Assembly: GCA_017431225.1 (NCBI GenBank)
Contig: JAFRLM010000007.1
Span: forward strand, 150,788 to 214,787
Source: Erysipelotrichaceae bacterium
GTDB lineage: Bacteria > Bacillota_I > Bacilli_A > Erysipelotrichales > Erysipelotrichaceae
Length of the DNA stretch: 64,000 nucleotides
Direction of reading: 5' to 3'
Shown piece by piece: positions 52,321 through 60,711 of this stretch. Under the pieces are notes generated by a model. That model was not told the origin of the DNA. It did no database searches and saw only the letters and a list, made by a program, of their open reading frames with translations. Both the position numbers and the translations under genes were made by a program. Positions within the stretch are counted from its first letter, which is position 1; each line of letters opens with the position of its first letter.

Positions 52321-52863
52321 ATGAAGGAAAGATGGAATGCCGGTCCGCAGGTCGACAGCAGCGGCCGCACACTGGAAGATTTCTTAAGACTGTATGATCC
52401 GGGGGATTATCCGCGTCCTTCCTTAACGGCGGATATCTGTGTCTTTTCGGAAAAGGGACTTCTGCTGATCGTCAGAAGGAATCATCCCTATATCCATCAC
52501 TGGGCGCTGCCGGGCGGTTTCGCCGACAAGAACGAGACCCTCGAGAACACAGCGAAAAGAGAACTTGAGGAAGAGACTTCGATCAAGACTGACAACATGC
52601 AGCTCGTCGGTGTCTATTCAAAAGCCGGAAGAGACCCCAGAGGCTGGACGGTAACGGCTGCCTACATGAAGAATGTAAAGCTTGAGGATATCACAGTCGC
52701 TGCCGGCGATGATGCCGGTGACGCGCGCTGGTTCCGCGTGAGCGAGATCAACGGACGTCTGCATCTGGAATGTGACGATTTCTATATCGAAGAGGAAGAT
52801 CTTGCCTTCGATCATAACGATATCGTCCGTGATGCCTGCCGTATGCAGGGGATCCTGAAATAA
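52321..52863 (+). CDS. Nudix hydrolase
   Basis: Soluble protein of 180 residues with a complete Nudix box starting at GGFADKNETLENTAKRELEE (about residues 66-85). The preceding HHWALPGG and the region GVYSKAGRDPRGWTVT resemble the ADP-ribose and NADH pyrophosphatase-like group of bacterial Nudix enzymes, but the substrate is not clear. TGAGG six bases upstream gives the ribosome site. Last gene of the ezrA-nifS-thiI-pepP run, ending at a terminator. Confidence 0.85.
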   Translation: MKERWNAGPQVDSSGRTLEDFLRLYDPGDYPRPSLTADICVFSEKGLLLIVRRNHPYIHHWALPGGFADKNETLENTAKRELEEETSIKTDNMQLVGVYSKAGRDPRGWTVTAAYMKNVKLEDITVAAGDDAGDARWFRVSEINGRLHLECDDFYIEEEDLAFDHNDIVRDACRMQGILK

Positions 52864-52884
52864 GGCTGTCCTTATAAAACAATC

Positions 52885-52915
52885 AAAGCTGTATCTTTGC
52901 GGATACAGCTTTTTT
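52885..52915 (+). terminator. terminator after the Nudix gene
   Basis: Eleven-bp stem AAAGCTGTATC / GATACAGCTTT with a six-base loop, running into six T residues. Confidence 0.92.
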
Positions 52916-52954
52916 ACCTTATGAAGTGCTGTTTTAAAAGTTGTCTGTAAATGT

Positions 52955-53060
52955 AAAAAGCATTCGATAGGGGGATCATCGAATGCTTTTTCTTTTTAAT
53001 ACTATTACTTAAGGGGAGAATCGCGATGTCAGGGGGAACATCGGTAAGGCTTGTCTTACC
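52955..53060 (+). other. cluster of three hairpins in a 388-bp intergenic region, possible small RNA
   Basis: Between the Nudix terminator and the lipoprotein gene (52864-53251) no gene is visible, but three hairpins follow each other: a perfect 14-bp stem (52955-52968 / 52978-52991, loop AGGGGGATC, then T-rich), CGATGT / ACATCG (53024-53043, loop CAGGGGGA) and GGTAAG / CTTACC (53043-53060). Two loops share a GGGGG run. The first hairpin looks like a terminator although no gene precedes it. The rest (53061-53251) is AT-rich and contains the start of the lipoprotein promoter. Confidence 0.4.
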
Positions 53061-53239
53061 TTACGCTTATAGGTTACTAAAAAGTTATTGGTGAAATTTG
53101 TGTCAATTATGTAAATTTATGTGATTATCCTGAAAAACAGGTGAAGTTTTCCGGTTTTTTGTTGTTTTTTGCCGGTAAGACGCTGTTTTCTCTTTTCCGG
53201 AAGGCGAATATCGATAAAGAGCGGCAGTGGTTTTTGTTG

Positions 53240-53245
53240 TAGAAT
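53240..53245 (+). promoter_or_regulatory. -10 hexamer six bases from the lipoprotein start codon
   Basis: TAGAAT, preceded directly by TG, ends six bases before the ATG at 53252; there is no Shine-Dalgarno. No convincing -35. Confidence 0.55.
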
Positions 53246-53251
53246 AGATGT

Positions 53252-54862
53252 ATGAAAAAGTGTATTTTATTATTGCTTTTCTGCGTTCTTCTGGCCTCCT
53301 GCAGTCTCTTTAAGGAAGAAGTAAAAACACCGATGCTTCTTGCCGGGGATACGCCGCAGGTCACTCTTCTCGATAAGGAAGGGAAGGAAGTGCAGCTGTA
53401 CCGCGGTACGGAAGTGCTGATCTCCGAAAAAGAGAAGAAGATCGAAGACGTAGTCTATAAAAAAGCTTACTATGGCGAAGATGAACTCTATATCCTTCCG
53501 GAATACCTCTGCACCGATCCGGCGGAAGTCGTACGCGAGACCACAGTCTATCCGCAGTACACGACGATGCTGTATGAGAGCGAGAGCGGAGCGCGTATCT
53601 ATGATTTCCTGCCGACCGGCACCGAACTGGAAGTCGTTGGTTATAGCGGACTATCGGATGGTGAGGTAGACCGTTATAAAGTCCGTTATGAAGGACAGGA
53701 AGGTTATGTAAAACGCCTCGAAGTCGCGACCACGAAGAACGAATGGCCGATGCCGGAAGTCCATAAGGGCCGTGAAGATCAGTGGGGCGGCGGAAACGCC
53801 TGGGATCCGGAATATCCGGATCTGCCGAAACTGAAAGGTCCTAAAACAGTCATGCCGGAGGAAGTCCGTGCACTGTACCTGAACCGGGCAACACCGGGCA
53901 GTTTGGACGGTTATCTTGAACTGGCGGCACAGAGCGACATCAACGCTTTCGTCATCGATATCAAGGAAAGCGACGGCGTCGGTTATGAATCCGATGTTGT
54001 CAAAGAATTCAGTCCTACCGCTTACGAATACGCTCTGTTTGATAAGCAGACCTATATCGACGCTGTTAAGAAATGTCATGATGCCGGACTGTATGTGATC
54101 GGACGTATCGTTACCTTTAAAGATGACCCGCTGGTCGCGGATCATCCGGAATATGCGCTGGCAGACAAGAACACTGGCCAGCCGATCATGATCGCCGGTT
54201 CCTACTGGCCGTCTCCCTTCGTGACGGAAGTCAAGGAGTATAACGTGCTGCTGGCGATCGAAGCGATCGAAGATATCGGTTTTGACGAGATCCAGTTCGA
54301 CTATGTCCGTTTCCCGGACCGCATCGACTCGATCGCGGACCGCATCGATTTCCGCAACGAAAAAGGTCTCAGCAAGATCCAGGGGATCTATAACTTCCTG
54401 ATGTATGCCCGCAGTGAGATCCATGAACGCGGCGCTTATCTGGCAGCCGACGTATTCGGGGAAGCGAGCGAAAGCTACGTAACAGCGTACGGTCAGTACT
54501 GGCCGTGTATCTCCGGTGTTGTCGACGTTATTTCGGCAATGCCTTACCCGAACCATTTCTCACCCCATGCCTACGGGATCAGTGAAGTCGTATGGACCGT
54601 CCCGGGCCAGCTTCTGGACCGCTGGGGACAGGATGTCGTGATCCGTCAGAGCGAGACGATCAATCCGGCGAAAGTCCGTACTTGGCTGCAGTGCTTTGAC
54701 GCGATGCAGGAACCGGAAACCGCCTACGATGTGAATATGATCAATGAACAGATCGACGCTTTATACAAGAACGGCCTGGATGACGGCTATATGACCTGGA
54801 ACGCGCCGTCGAACCTTACCCGTTACTGGAACTACGTGAGTGCCTTCCGGGCAAGAAGATAG
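53252..54862 (+). CDS. lipoprotein with SH3-like and putative glycoside hydrolase (DUF4015-type) domains
   Basis: Exported lipoprotein of 536 residues: signal peptide MKKCILLLLFCVLLAS with lipobox LASC, Cys17 being the lipidated residue and thus a client of the Lgt fusion at 36043. Residues about 30-160 look like one or two SH3-type modules (TGTELEVVGYSG ... EGQEGYVKRLEV). The C-terminal 330 residues resemble the DUF4015 family of putative TIM-barrel glycosidases: AFVIDIKESDG, GRIVTFKDD, DEIQFDYVRFPD and AADVFGEAS lie at the barrel strand ends, with acidic residues suited to catalysis. The substrate is unknown, probably an envelope glycan. Leaderless start predicted. Confidence 0.85.
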   Translation: MKKCILLLLFCVLLASCSLFKEEVKTPMLLAGDTPQVTLLDKEGKEVQLYRGTEVLISEKEKKIEDVVYKKAYYGEDELYILPEYLCTDPAEVVRETTVYPQYTTMLYESESGARIYDFLPTGTELEVVGYSGLSDGEVDRYKVRYEGQEGYVKRLEVATTKNEWPMPEVHKGREDQWGGGNAWDPEYPDLPKLKGPKTVMPEEVRALYLNRATPGSLDGYLELAAQSDINAFVIDIKESDGVGYESDVVKEFSPTAYEYALFDKQTYIDAVKKCHDAGLYVIGRIVTFKDDPLVADHPEYALADKNTGQPIMIAGSYWPSPFVTEVKEYNVLLAIEAIEDIGFDEIQFDYVRFPDRIDSIADRIDFRNEKGLSKIQGIYNFLMYARSEIHERGAYLAADVFGEASESYVTAYGQYWPCISGVVDVISAMPYPNHFSPHAYGISEVVWTVPGQLLDRWGQDVVIRQSETINPAKVRTWLQCFDAMQEPETAYDVNMINEQIDALYKNGLDDGYMTWNAPSNLTRYWNYVSAFRARR

Positions 54863-54870
54863 GACTGTAT

Positions 54871-55623
54871 ATGAAGATAATCGGATGGAATGTGAACGGG
54901 CTCCGTGCCTGTCTCAGCAAAGGAGAATTCATCTCCCTTCTGAACCGTGAGGATCCGGATATCATTGCCGTTCAGGAGACCAAGATGCAGGAATCCCAGC
55001 TCGAAGTCCCCTTTGACGGCTATTTCCGCTATATGAACAGCGCGGAGCGCAAAGGCTATTCGGGAACGATGATCCTGACCAAGAAAGAACCCCTCAGCGT
55101 TTCCTACGGGATCCCCGGGGAACATCCCGAGGAGGGAAGAGTGATCACCCTGGAATATCCGGACTATTACTTCGTGGACTGCTATGTCCCGAATTCCAAA
55201 GACGGCCTGCTGCGTCTGGATTACCGTATGTATTTCGAGGACTGCATGCGCGCCTATCTGCAGGATCTTGATAAGAAAAAACCGGTCATCTATACCGGTG
55301 ACCTGAACGTTGCCCACGAGGAGATCGACCTGAAGAATCCGGACACGAACCATTTCAATGCCGGCTTCAGCGATGAGGAACGGGGCAAGATGACAGAACT
55401 TCTGAATGCTGGATTTGTCGACACCTTCCGGGCACTGCATCCGGAAGAAGTGAAATACAGCTGGTGGTCCTACCGCATGCGTGCCAGAGAACGGGGCATC
55501 GGCTGGCGTATCGACTATTTTATCGTTTCCCAGAGATTATTCCCGAAAGTGATCGATTCCAGGATCCTGGACGATGTCTACGGATCGGATCACTGCCCTG
55601 TACAGTTATTATTGGAGGATTAG
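54871..55623 (+). CDS. exoA: exodeoxyribonuclease III (AP endonuclease)
   Basis: Base-excision repair enzyme that cuts at abasic sites and trims 3' ends, 250 residues. Typical motifs are IIGWNVNGLRA at the start, AVQETKMQ (metal Glu), TGDLNVAHEEIDL (catalytic Asp and Asn), GWRIDYFIVS and the final GSDHCPVQL with the catalytic His. It starts 8 bases after the lipoprotein gene. Confidence 0.95.
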   Translation: MKIIGWNVNGLRACLSKGEFISLLNREDPDIIAVQETKMQESQLEVPFDGYFRYMNSAERKGYSGTMILTKKEPLSVSYGIPGEHPEEGRVITLEYPDYYFVDCYVPNSKDGLLRLDYRMYFEDCMRAYLQDLDKKKPVIYTGDLNVAHEEIDLKNPDTNHFNAGFSDEERGKMTELLNAGFVDTFRALHPEEVKYSWWSYRMRARERGIGWRIDYFIVSQRLFPKVIDSRILDDVYGSDHCPVQLLLED

Positions 55624-55626
55624 ATA

Positions 55627-56988
55627 ATGACGCTTACAAAAGAAGCATTCGTAGAACGTGAAACAGAAAACATGAAACGTGACCTGGGACTGCTCGTCAG
55701 TTTCCCGTCCGTTTACAGTGATGATGCCAAACCGTTTGGTCTGCAGAACCAGAAAGTCCTGGCGGCTGCCCTGGATCTGATGGATAAAGCCGGTTTCCGC
55801 ACGAAGAACCTCGACAATTACTGCGGTTACGGCGAGATCGGTGAAGGTGAGAAACTGATCGGTATCCTCGCCCATCTCGATGTCGTTCCGACCGGAGACG
55901 GCTGGGACAGCGATCCTTTTACGATGATCGAAAAAGACGGCTTCCTTTACGGACGCGGTGTCTCAGATGATAAGGGCGGCGTTGTCGCTTCCTTATACGC
56001 GATGAAATATCTTCTGGAAACGGGCTATCCGCTGAAGAAGAGGATCCGCCTGATCACCGGCTGCAACGAGGAATCGGGATCGAAGTGTATCGAACACTAT
56101 GTTGAAGTCGAGGGTCATATCGACGCCGGCTTTACACCGGATGCTGAATTCCCGGGGATCTTCGCCGAGAAGGGCATGACCGGCGGTTCCGTCGTTAACC
56201 GCTGCTCAAAGATCATGGATATCCGCGGCGGTGAGGCGTTCAACATCGTCGCCAAACGCTGTGAAGCGCTGCTCCCGAAAGACAGCTTTGATGTGAATGC
56301 GCTAACTTCCTGGCTTGGGGAACAGGGTATCCGCTGCTCGGTAAGCGAAGAAGAAGAGGGGATCCGCGTCGTGACAGAGGGTAAAGCTGCCCATGCTTCC
56401 CTGCCGGATACTGGTGTCAACGCGATCAACTACATGCTGGAAGGACTTTACCAGGCCGGTTTCCAGGACGAACTGACAGATTTCTTCCACCGTTACATCG
56501 GTCTCTGTGTCCATGGCGAAAAGCTCGGCATCGACAAGCTGAAGGATGAATATACAGACTATACATTCAATATCGGCATGATCTTCAAGAAGGGGGACGA
56601 GATCACCTTTACCGTTGACGCCCGTTTCCCGGTCACCAGAAAGAGTTCGGAGATCCTGCCGCTGCAGCTGCAGATGAAGAGCGAACATACAGAATTCGTT
56701 TCTCACGGTGTCGTGGAGCCGTTATTCTTTGACCGTTCCCATCCGATGATCCAGGCATATATGAAGGCCTATCAGGATGTGACAGGCGATTATGAATCGC
56801 AGATGGAAGCGATCGGCGGCGGCACCTATGCCAAGGAGATCCACAACTGTGTTGCCTTTGGCTGCGCGTTCCGCGACGAGCCGGGCAATATCCATGCGCC
56901 GAACGAATATCTGCGCATCGAAAGTTTCCAGAAACAGGTACTGCTTTATATCGAAGCTTTAAAGAATCTGAACGAAACGGAGCTCTAA
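55627..56988 (+). CDS. pepV: M20-family dipeptidase (PepV-type)
   Basis: Zinc peptidase that hydrolyses dipeptides and some longer aminoacyl peptides, 453 residues. Metal and catalytic motifs are AHLDVVPTGDGWDSDPF (His and the following Asp), YGRGVSDDKGG (bridging Asp) and GCNEESGSKC (catalytic and metal Glu). A lid domain is inserted in the middle. The C-terminal IGGGTYAKEIHNCVAFG resembles PepV of lactic acid bacteria. It starts three bases after exoA. Confidence 0.93.
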   Translation: MTLTKEAFVERETENMKRDLGLLVSFPSVYSDDAKPFGLQNQKVLAAALDLMDKAGFRTKNLDNYCGYGEIGEGEKLIGILAHLDVVPTGDGWDSDPFTMIEKDGFLYGRGVSDDKGGVVASLYAMKYLLETGYPLKKRIRLITGCNEESGSKCIEHYVEVEGHIDAGFTPDAEFPGIFAEKGMTGGSVVNRCSKIMDIRGGEAFNIVAKRCEALLPKDSFDVNALTSWLGEQGIRCSVSEEEEGIRVVTEGKAAHASLPDTGVNAINYMLEGLYQAGFQDELTDFFHRYIGLCVHGEKLGIDKLKDEYTDYTFNIGMIFKKGDEITFTVDARFPVTRKSSEILPLQLQMKSEHTEFVSHGVVEPLFFDRSHPMIQAYMKAYQDVTGDYESQMEAIGGGTYAKEIHNCVAFGCAFRDEPGNIHAPNEYLRIESFQKQVLLYIEALKNLNETEL

Positions 56989-56989
56989 T

Positions 56990-57793
56990 ATGAAAAAGAT
57001 GGCCTTCATTTACGATTTTGACCACACGTTGTCGCCGAAGGATATGCCGGAATTCCATCTTCTGGAACGTCTGGGCTACCAGGATCCGAAGCAGTTCTGG
57101 CAGAAATGCAGTGAGTATTCCGATGCTTACAACATGGACGGGATCCTGAGCTATATGTATCTTCTCGCCAAGGAAGATCCGGATATGACACAGGATCAGC
57201 TGGTAGAGGAAGGAAAATACCTGGAATACTATCCGGGTGTCGTAAACTGGTTCAGGCGCATGAATGAGTATGCGCGTGAAAGAGGGATCGAGCTGGAACA
57301 CTACATCATTTCCAGCGGTCTGAAGGACATCATCACGGGTTCCTCGATCGCCCATGAATTCAAAAAGATCTACGCCTGCTCCTATTATTATGACGAAGAC
57401 GGAAAGGCCAAATGGCCTGCCCGTGTCGTCAATTACACTACGAAGACCCAGTATCTGTTCCGTATCAACAAAGGTGTCCTGGATGAGCGGAACGACGCGG
57501 ATCTGAACAACTCCACACCGGATGACAGCAAGTATATCCCGCTGAGCCGGATGGTCTATTTCGGAGACGGATTCACCGACGTCCCGAGCATGAAGGTCGT
57601 TTCCCAGTCCGGCGGTACGACGATCGCAGTCTTCGCGGATCTCGATAACGATCCGGCGAAGCAGCTTCATAAAGACAAGCGCGCAAGCTTTGTTGCCAAG
57701 GCGGATTACCGCTCCGGCAGCCGGATCGACAGTATCTGCAAAAAGCTGATCGACGTGAAAGCCGCGGAGATCAAACTGCACAAATACAGATAG
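56990..57793 (+). CDS. HAD-family phosphatase, phosphoserine-phosphatase-like
   Basis: Predicted soluble phosphatase of 267 residues. Nucleophile motif IYDFDHTLSPKD (Asp9 and Asp11), a Ser motif in HYIISSGLKDII, and FGDGFTDVPSM as the final Asp motif are in order, with a C1-type helical cap in between. It differs from both other HAD domains in the window. The substrate is unknown. It begins one base after pepV and ends at a terminator. Confidence 0.82.
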   Translation: MKKMAFIYDFDHTLSPKDMPEFHLLERLGYQDPKQFWQKCSEYSDAYNMDGILSYMYLLAKEDPDMTQDQLVEEGKYLEYYPGVVNWFRRMNEYARERGIELEHYIISSGLKDIITGSSIAHEFKKIYACSYYYDEDGKAKWPARVVNYTTKTQYLFRINKGVLDERNDADLNNSTPDDSKYIPLSRMVYFGDGFTDVPSMKVVSQSGGTTIAVFADLDNDPAKQLHKDKRASFVAKADYRSGSRIDSICKKLIDVKAAEIKLHKYR

Positions 57794-57811
57794 GCCGTAA
57801 TCGGCCTTTTT
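57792..57811 (+). terminator. terminator after the HAD gene
   Basis: AGGCCG / CGGCCT stem with a TAAT loop and a TTTTT tail, overlapping the stop codon. Confidence 0.88.
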
Positions 57812-57837
57812 CTATGGAAGTATGCTAAAATATATAA

Positions 57838-57850
57838 GTGCATTTTGCAC
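57838..57850 (+). promoter_or_regulatory. inverted repeat upstream of the CobW operon, possible operator
   Basis: GTGCA-TTT-TGCAC, in the AT-rich 110-bp region before the CobW genes and about 20 bases before a possible -10 (TACAAT, 57871-57876). Metal-responsive control would suit the encoded proteins, but the site is short and matches no repressor box I can name. Confidence 0.3.
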
Positions 57851-57904
57851 ATGTTTTTCTACGAAAACAGTACAATATAGGAAGTAATGACAGGAGGTCT
57901 TTTT

Positions 57905-58933
57905 ATGATAAATGTATATGTGATTTCCGGTTTCCTGGGCGCTGGTAAAACCACGCTGATCCAGGAGATCTTAAAAAGCGGGATCCTGAAAAAACCGATG
58001 CTGATCGAAAACGAATTCGGTGAAGTCGGTGTCGATTCCGCATTCTTTGACGGCAATCTCCAGGTTCGTGAGATCAATAACGGCTGTATCTGCTGCAGCC
58101 TGAAGGGCGATTTCCGCGATGCTCTGGACGAGATCAAAAAGTATGATGTCAGTGATCTGATCATCGAACCGTCTGGTGTCGGCAAACTTTCCGATATCCT
58201 GCCGAGCATCCTGAGCGAACCGGATATGAGGCTTGTTTCGCATGCCTGTGTCGTCGATGTCAAGACAGCGGTCAAATACCACAAGAACTTCAAGGAATAC
58301 TTTGATGATCAGGTCGTCATGGCCAACGCGATCGTTCTTTCCCATCTGGACACAGCTGATGAGGAAACAGCGAATGCAGCCCTGCAGATCGTTCAGATGC
58401 TGAACGATGAAGTAGAAGTCAACACCAAGCCGATCAGCGAATACAGCGGTCTGGAACTGATGGATTTCCTGATCAAGAACGTTTCTCCGTGCTGCGAATG
58501 CGAGGAACTGGATGAACACGGTCACTGCCCGCATGATCACGATCATGAGGAAGAACATGACCACGAGCACGAGCATCATCACCACGATCACGAACATGAT
58601 CATGAACACGAACATGATCATGAACACCATCATCACCACCATCATCACCACCACGGCGACGATGACGAAGATGAACCGTTTGATTCCTGCGCGTTCCGCA
58701 CAAGCAGGATCTACACCAGAGAAGAACTCGAGAAGGCGCTCGATCAGCTCGATGACAGCATCCTGCGTGCCAAAGGCTATGTTCTTTCCGCGGAAGGCAC
58801 TCTCTATTTCAACTGCGTTCTTCATGAAAAGAATATCTTCGTCGGCAATCCTCAGGAAGAGGGCCTGATCGTCGTGATCGGTACGGAACTTGATGAAGAA
58901 CACTGGGAAAAGGTATTTCTTGTAAATGAATAA
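57905..58933 (+). CDS. CobW/COG0523-family GTPase with long histidine-rich metal-binding stretch
   Basis: Predicted GTP-dependent metallochaperone, 342 residues. G1 GFLGAGKTT at 9-17, the metal-binding CICC motif with Cys61, Cys63 and Cys64, an Asp/Glu-Pro-Ser-Gly segment (IIEPSGVG) and the guanine motif variant SHLD. Residues about 205-250 hold 28 histidines mixed with Asp and Glu, and end in ten consecutive His followed by an acidic run. The C-terminal CobW_C-like domain follows. The G-box and CxCC layout fits zinc chaperones such as ZNG1/YeiR. The start at 57905 is seven bases after AGGAGG; upstream ATG 57887 lies before that site. It overlaps the second GTPase gene by 8 bases. Confidence 0.9.
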   Translation: MINVYVISGFLGAGKTTLIQEILKSGILKKPMLIENEFGEVGVDSAFFDGNLQVREINNGCICCSLKGDFRDALDEIKKYDVSDLIIEPSGVGKLSDILPSILSEPDMRLVSHACVVDVKTAVKYHKNFKEYFDDQVVMANAIVLSHLDTADEETANAALQIVQMLNDEVEVNTKPISEYSGLELMDFLIKNVSPCCECEELDEHGHCPHDHDHEEEHDHEHEHHHHDHEHDHEHEHDHEHHHHHHHHHHGDDDEDEPFDSCAFRTSRIYTREELEKALDQLDDSILRAKGYVLSAEGTLYFNCVLHEKNIFVGNPQEEGLIVVIGTELDEEHWEKVFLVNE

Positions 58934-59858
58934 GCCGGTATATGTATTCAGCGGTTTTCTCGATGCCGGAAAAACAACGGTGATCAAGGAGACCCTCAGT
59001 GATCCGAATTTCACCCAGGGCGAAAGAACGCTGATCATCGCGTTTGAAGAGGGTGATGTCGAATATGACAAAGCCTTCCTGAAAGACAACAAATGTGAAG
59101 TCGTCTTCCTTGACCGGATCGAAGAGCTGACCAGAGACAAGATGGCCGATCTCGAGCTTGCGCACGAATTCGACCGCGTCTTCATCGAGCTCAACGGCAT
59201 GCAGAAGGATGAAGATCTGTTCCGTCAGGGCTTCCTGCCGAGCTGGGAATTCGTTGAAGAGCTGACGATCGTTGACGCCACACAGTTCATGAACCAGGTC
59301 AGCAATATGAAGACCTTCTTCTTTGATCATGTCCGCTATGCCGATGTCTGTATCTTCAACCGTGCCGACAACGTTGACAAGCAGTTCATCCGCAACAATC
59401 TGAAGGCGGTCAATCCGCGTATCCAGATCATTCTTGAGGACTCCCAGGGCAACACGAGCACACCGGCTGACGAGATCGAATTCGATGTTGATGCCAATCC
59501 GCTCGTGATCAGCGACGTAGATTACGGACTCTGGTATCTTGACGCGCTTGATAACCCGACAAAATATGATGGCAAACGCATCTGCCTTCATATCGCGTAT
59601 ACAGAAGACATCCCGATGACTGACGAAGCCGTCGTCATGGGTCGTCAGGCGATGGTCTGCTGCGCGAACGATGTACAGAACTTCGGTATCACCGTCGTAG
59701 GCGTTTATAAGAACGAACTGAAGAAAAACAACTTCTACAACGTCACCGGTACGATCCGCTGCATCGACGATACAGAAGGCTATAAGACCTGTTTGCTGTA
59801 TGCTGAAAAGATCGATGAGGCGGATAAACCGTCCAGCGATTATGTAACATTCAATTAA
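58926..59858 (+). CDS. CobW-like GTPase lacking the CxCC motif, with a YcgQ/DUF1980-like C-terminal part
   Basis: Protein of 310 residues. N-terminal GTPase: GFLDAGKTT at 10-18, a switch region with IELNGM, and FNRAD as the guanine motif (about 144-148). The metal-binding CxCC of true CobW proteins is missing. The C-terminal ~110 residues (about 195-310) do not look like the normal CobW_C domain. GKRICLHIAY, then VMGRQAMVCCAND (Cys245-Cys246) and FYNVTGTIR resemble the end of YcgQ/DUF1980 proteins, which usually occur next to a CobW GTPase and a permease. The resemblance is by eye. It overlaps the preceding CobW gene and lies 10 bases before uppP. Confidence 0.78.
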   Translation: MNKPVYVFSGFLDAGKTTVIKETLSDPNFTQGERTLIIAFEEGDVEYDKAFLKDNKCEVVFLDRIEELTRDKMADLELAHEFDRVFIELNGMQKDEDLFRQGFLPSWEFVEELTIVDATQFMNQVSNMKTFFFDHVRYADVCIFNRADNVDKQFIRNNLKAVNPRIQIILEDSQGNTSTPADEIEFDVDANPLVISDVDYGLWYLDALDNPTKYDGKRICLHIAYTEDIPMTDEAVVMGRQAMVCCANDVQNFGITVVGVYKNELKKNNFYNVTGTIRCIDDTEGYKTCLLYAEKIDEADKPSSDYVTFN

Positions 59859-59868
59859 GGAACTTTCT

Positions 59869-60711
59869 ATGCTGATTAAAATCTTGATTTCGATCCTCTT
59901 CGGTATCGTGGAAGGGATCACGGAGTGGCTTCCGATCTCCTCGACCGGTCATATGATCCTGCTGAACTCGCTGATCCGTTTTGATGTATCTCCGGAGTTC
60001 TACAGCCTCTATGAGGTCGTGATCCAGCTCGGTGCCATCCTGGCGATCATTCTGATCTTCTTTAAAAAGCTCTGGCCGCTCAGGACGGCGAAGAGCGGAC
60101 CCCGTGAAGGAAAACTCGTTCTCGATCAGAATACGCTCCTGCTGTGGGCGAAGATCATTCTCTCGACGATCCCGGCGGTCTTTATCCTGCCGTTCGACGA
60201 TTTCTTTGAGGAACACTTCTATAAGCCGATCCCGGTCGCTCTTGCGCTGATTGTATTCGGTATCGGTTTTATCCTTATCGAGAACCACAATAAGAACAAG
60301 CGTCCGACGACCAGAACACTGTCCTCGCTGAGCTTCAAAAGCGCCTTTATCATTGGCTGTTTCCAGGTACTGGCAGCTGTCTTCCCGGGCACTTCCCGTT
60401 CCGGCGCGACGATCCTCGGTGCGCTTCTGATCGGCGTCGCCCGTCCGATCGCGGCGGAGTATACCTTCTATCTGGCGGTTCCGGCAATGGCCGGCGCCAG
60501 TTTGCTGAAGCTTCTGAAATACAGCGGTACGCTCGTATTTGAGGAGATCATCCTGCTGGTCATCGGCATGATCACAGCATTCGCTGTTTCTCTGTTCGTT
60601 GTCCGCTACTTAATGAACTACATCCGTAAACACGACTTTAAGGTATTTGGTTATTACCGTATCCTTTTAGGCATACTGGTCATTCTCTATTTCGGAGTGA
60701 TCCTGAAATGA
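59869..60711 (+). CDS. uppP: undecaprenyl-diphosphate phosphatase
   Basis: Membrane enzyme that recycles the undecaprenyl carrier for peptidoglycan synthesis and gives bacitracin tolerance. 280 residues with about eight hydrophobic segments. Both signatures are present: GIVEGITEWLPISSTGHM near the N-terminus and PGTSRSGATI at about residue 170. It follows the CobW pair in the same direction and overlaps the CcdA fusion gene (ATGA). Confidence 0.95.
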   Translation: MLIKILISILFGIVEGITEWLPISSTGHMILLNSLIRFDVSPEFYSLYEVVIQLGAILAIILIFFKKLWPLRTAKSGPREGKLVLDQNTLLLWAKIILSTIPAVFILPFDDFFEEHFYKPIPVALALIVFGIGFILIENHNKNKRPTTRTLSSLSFKSAFIIGCFQVLAAVFPGTSRSGATILGALLIGVARPIAAEYTFYLAVPAMAGASLLKLLKYSGTLVFEEIILLVIGMITAFAVSLFVVRYLMNYIRKHDFKVFGYYRILLGILVILYFGVILK

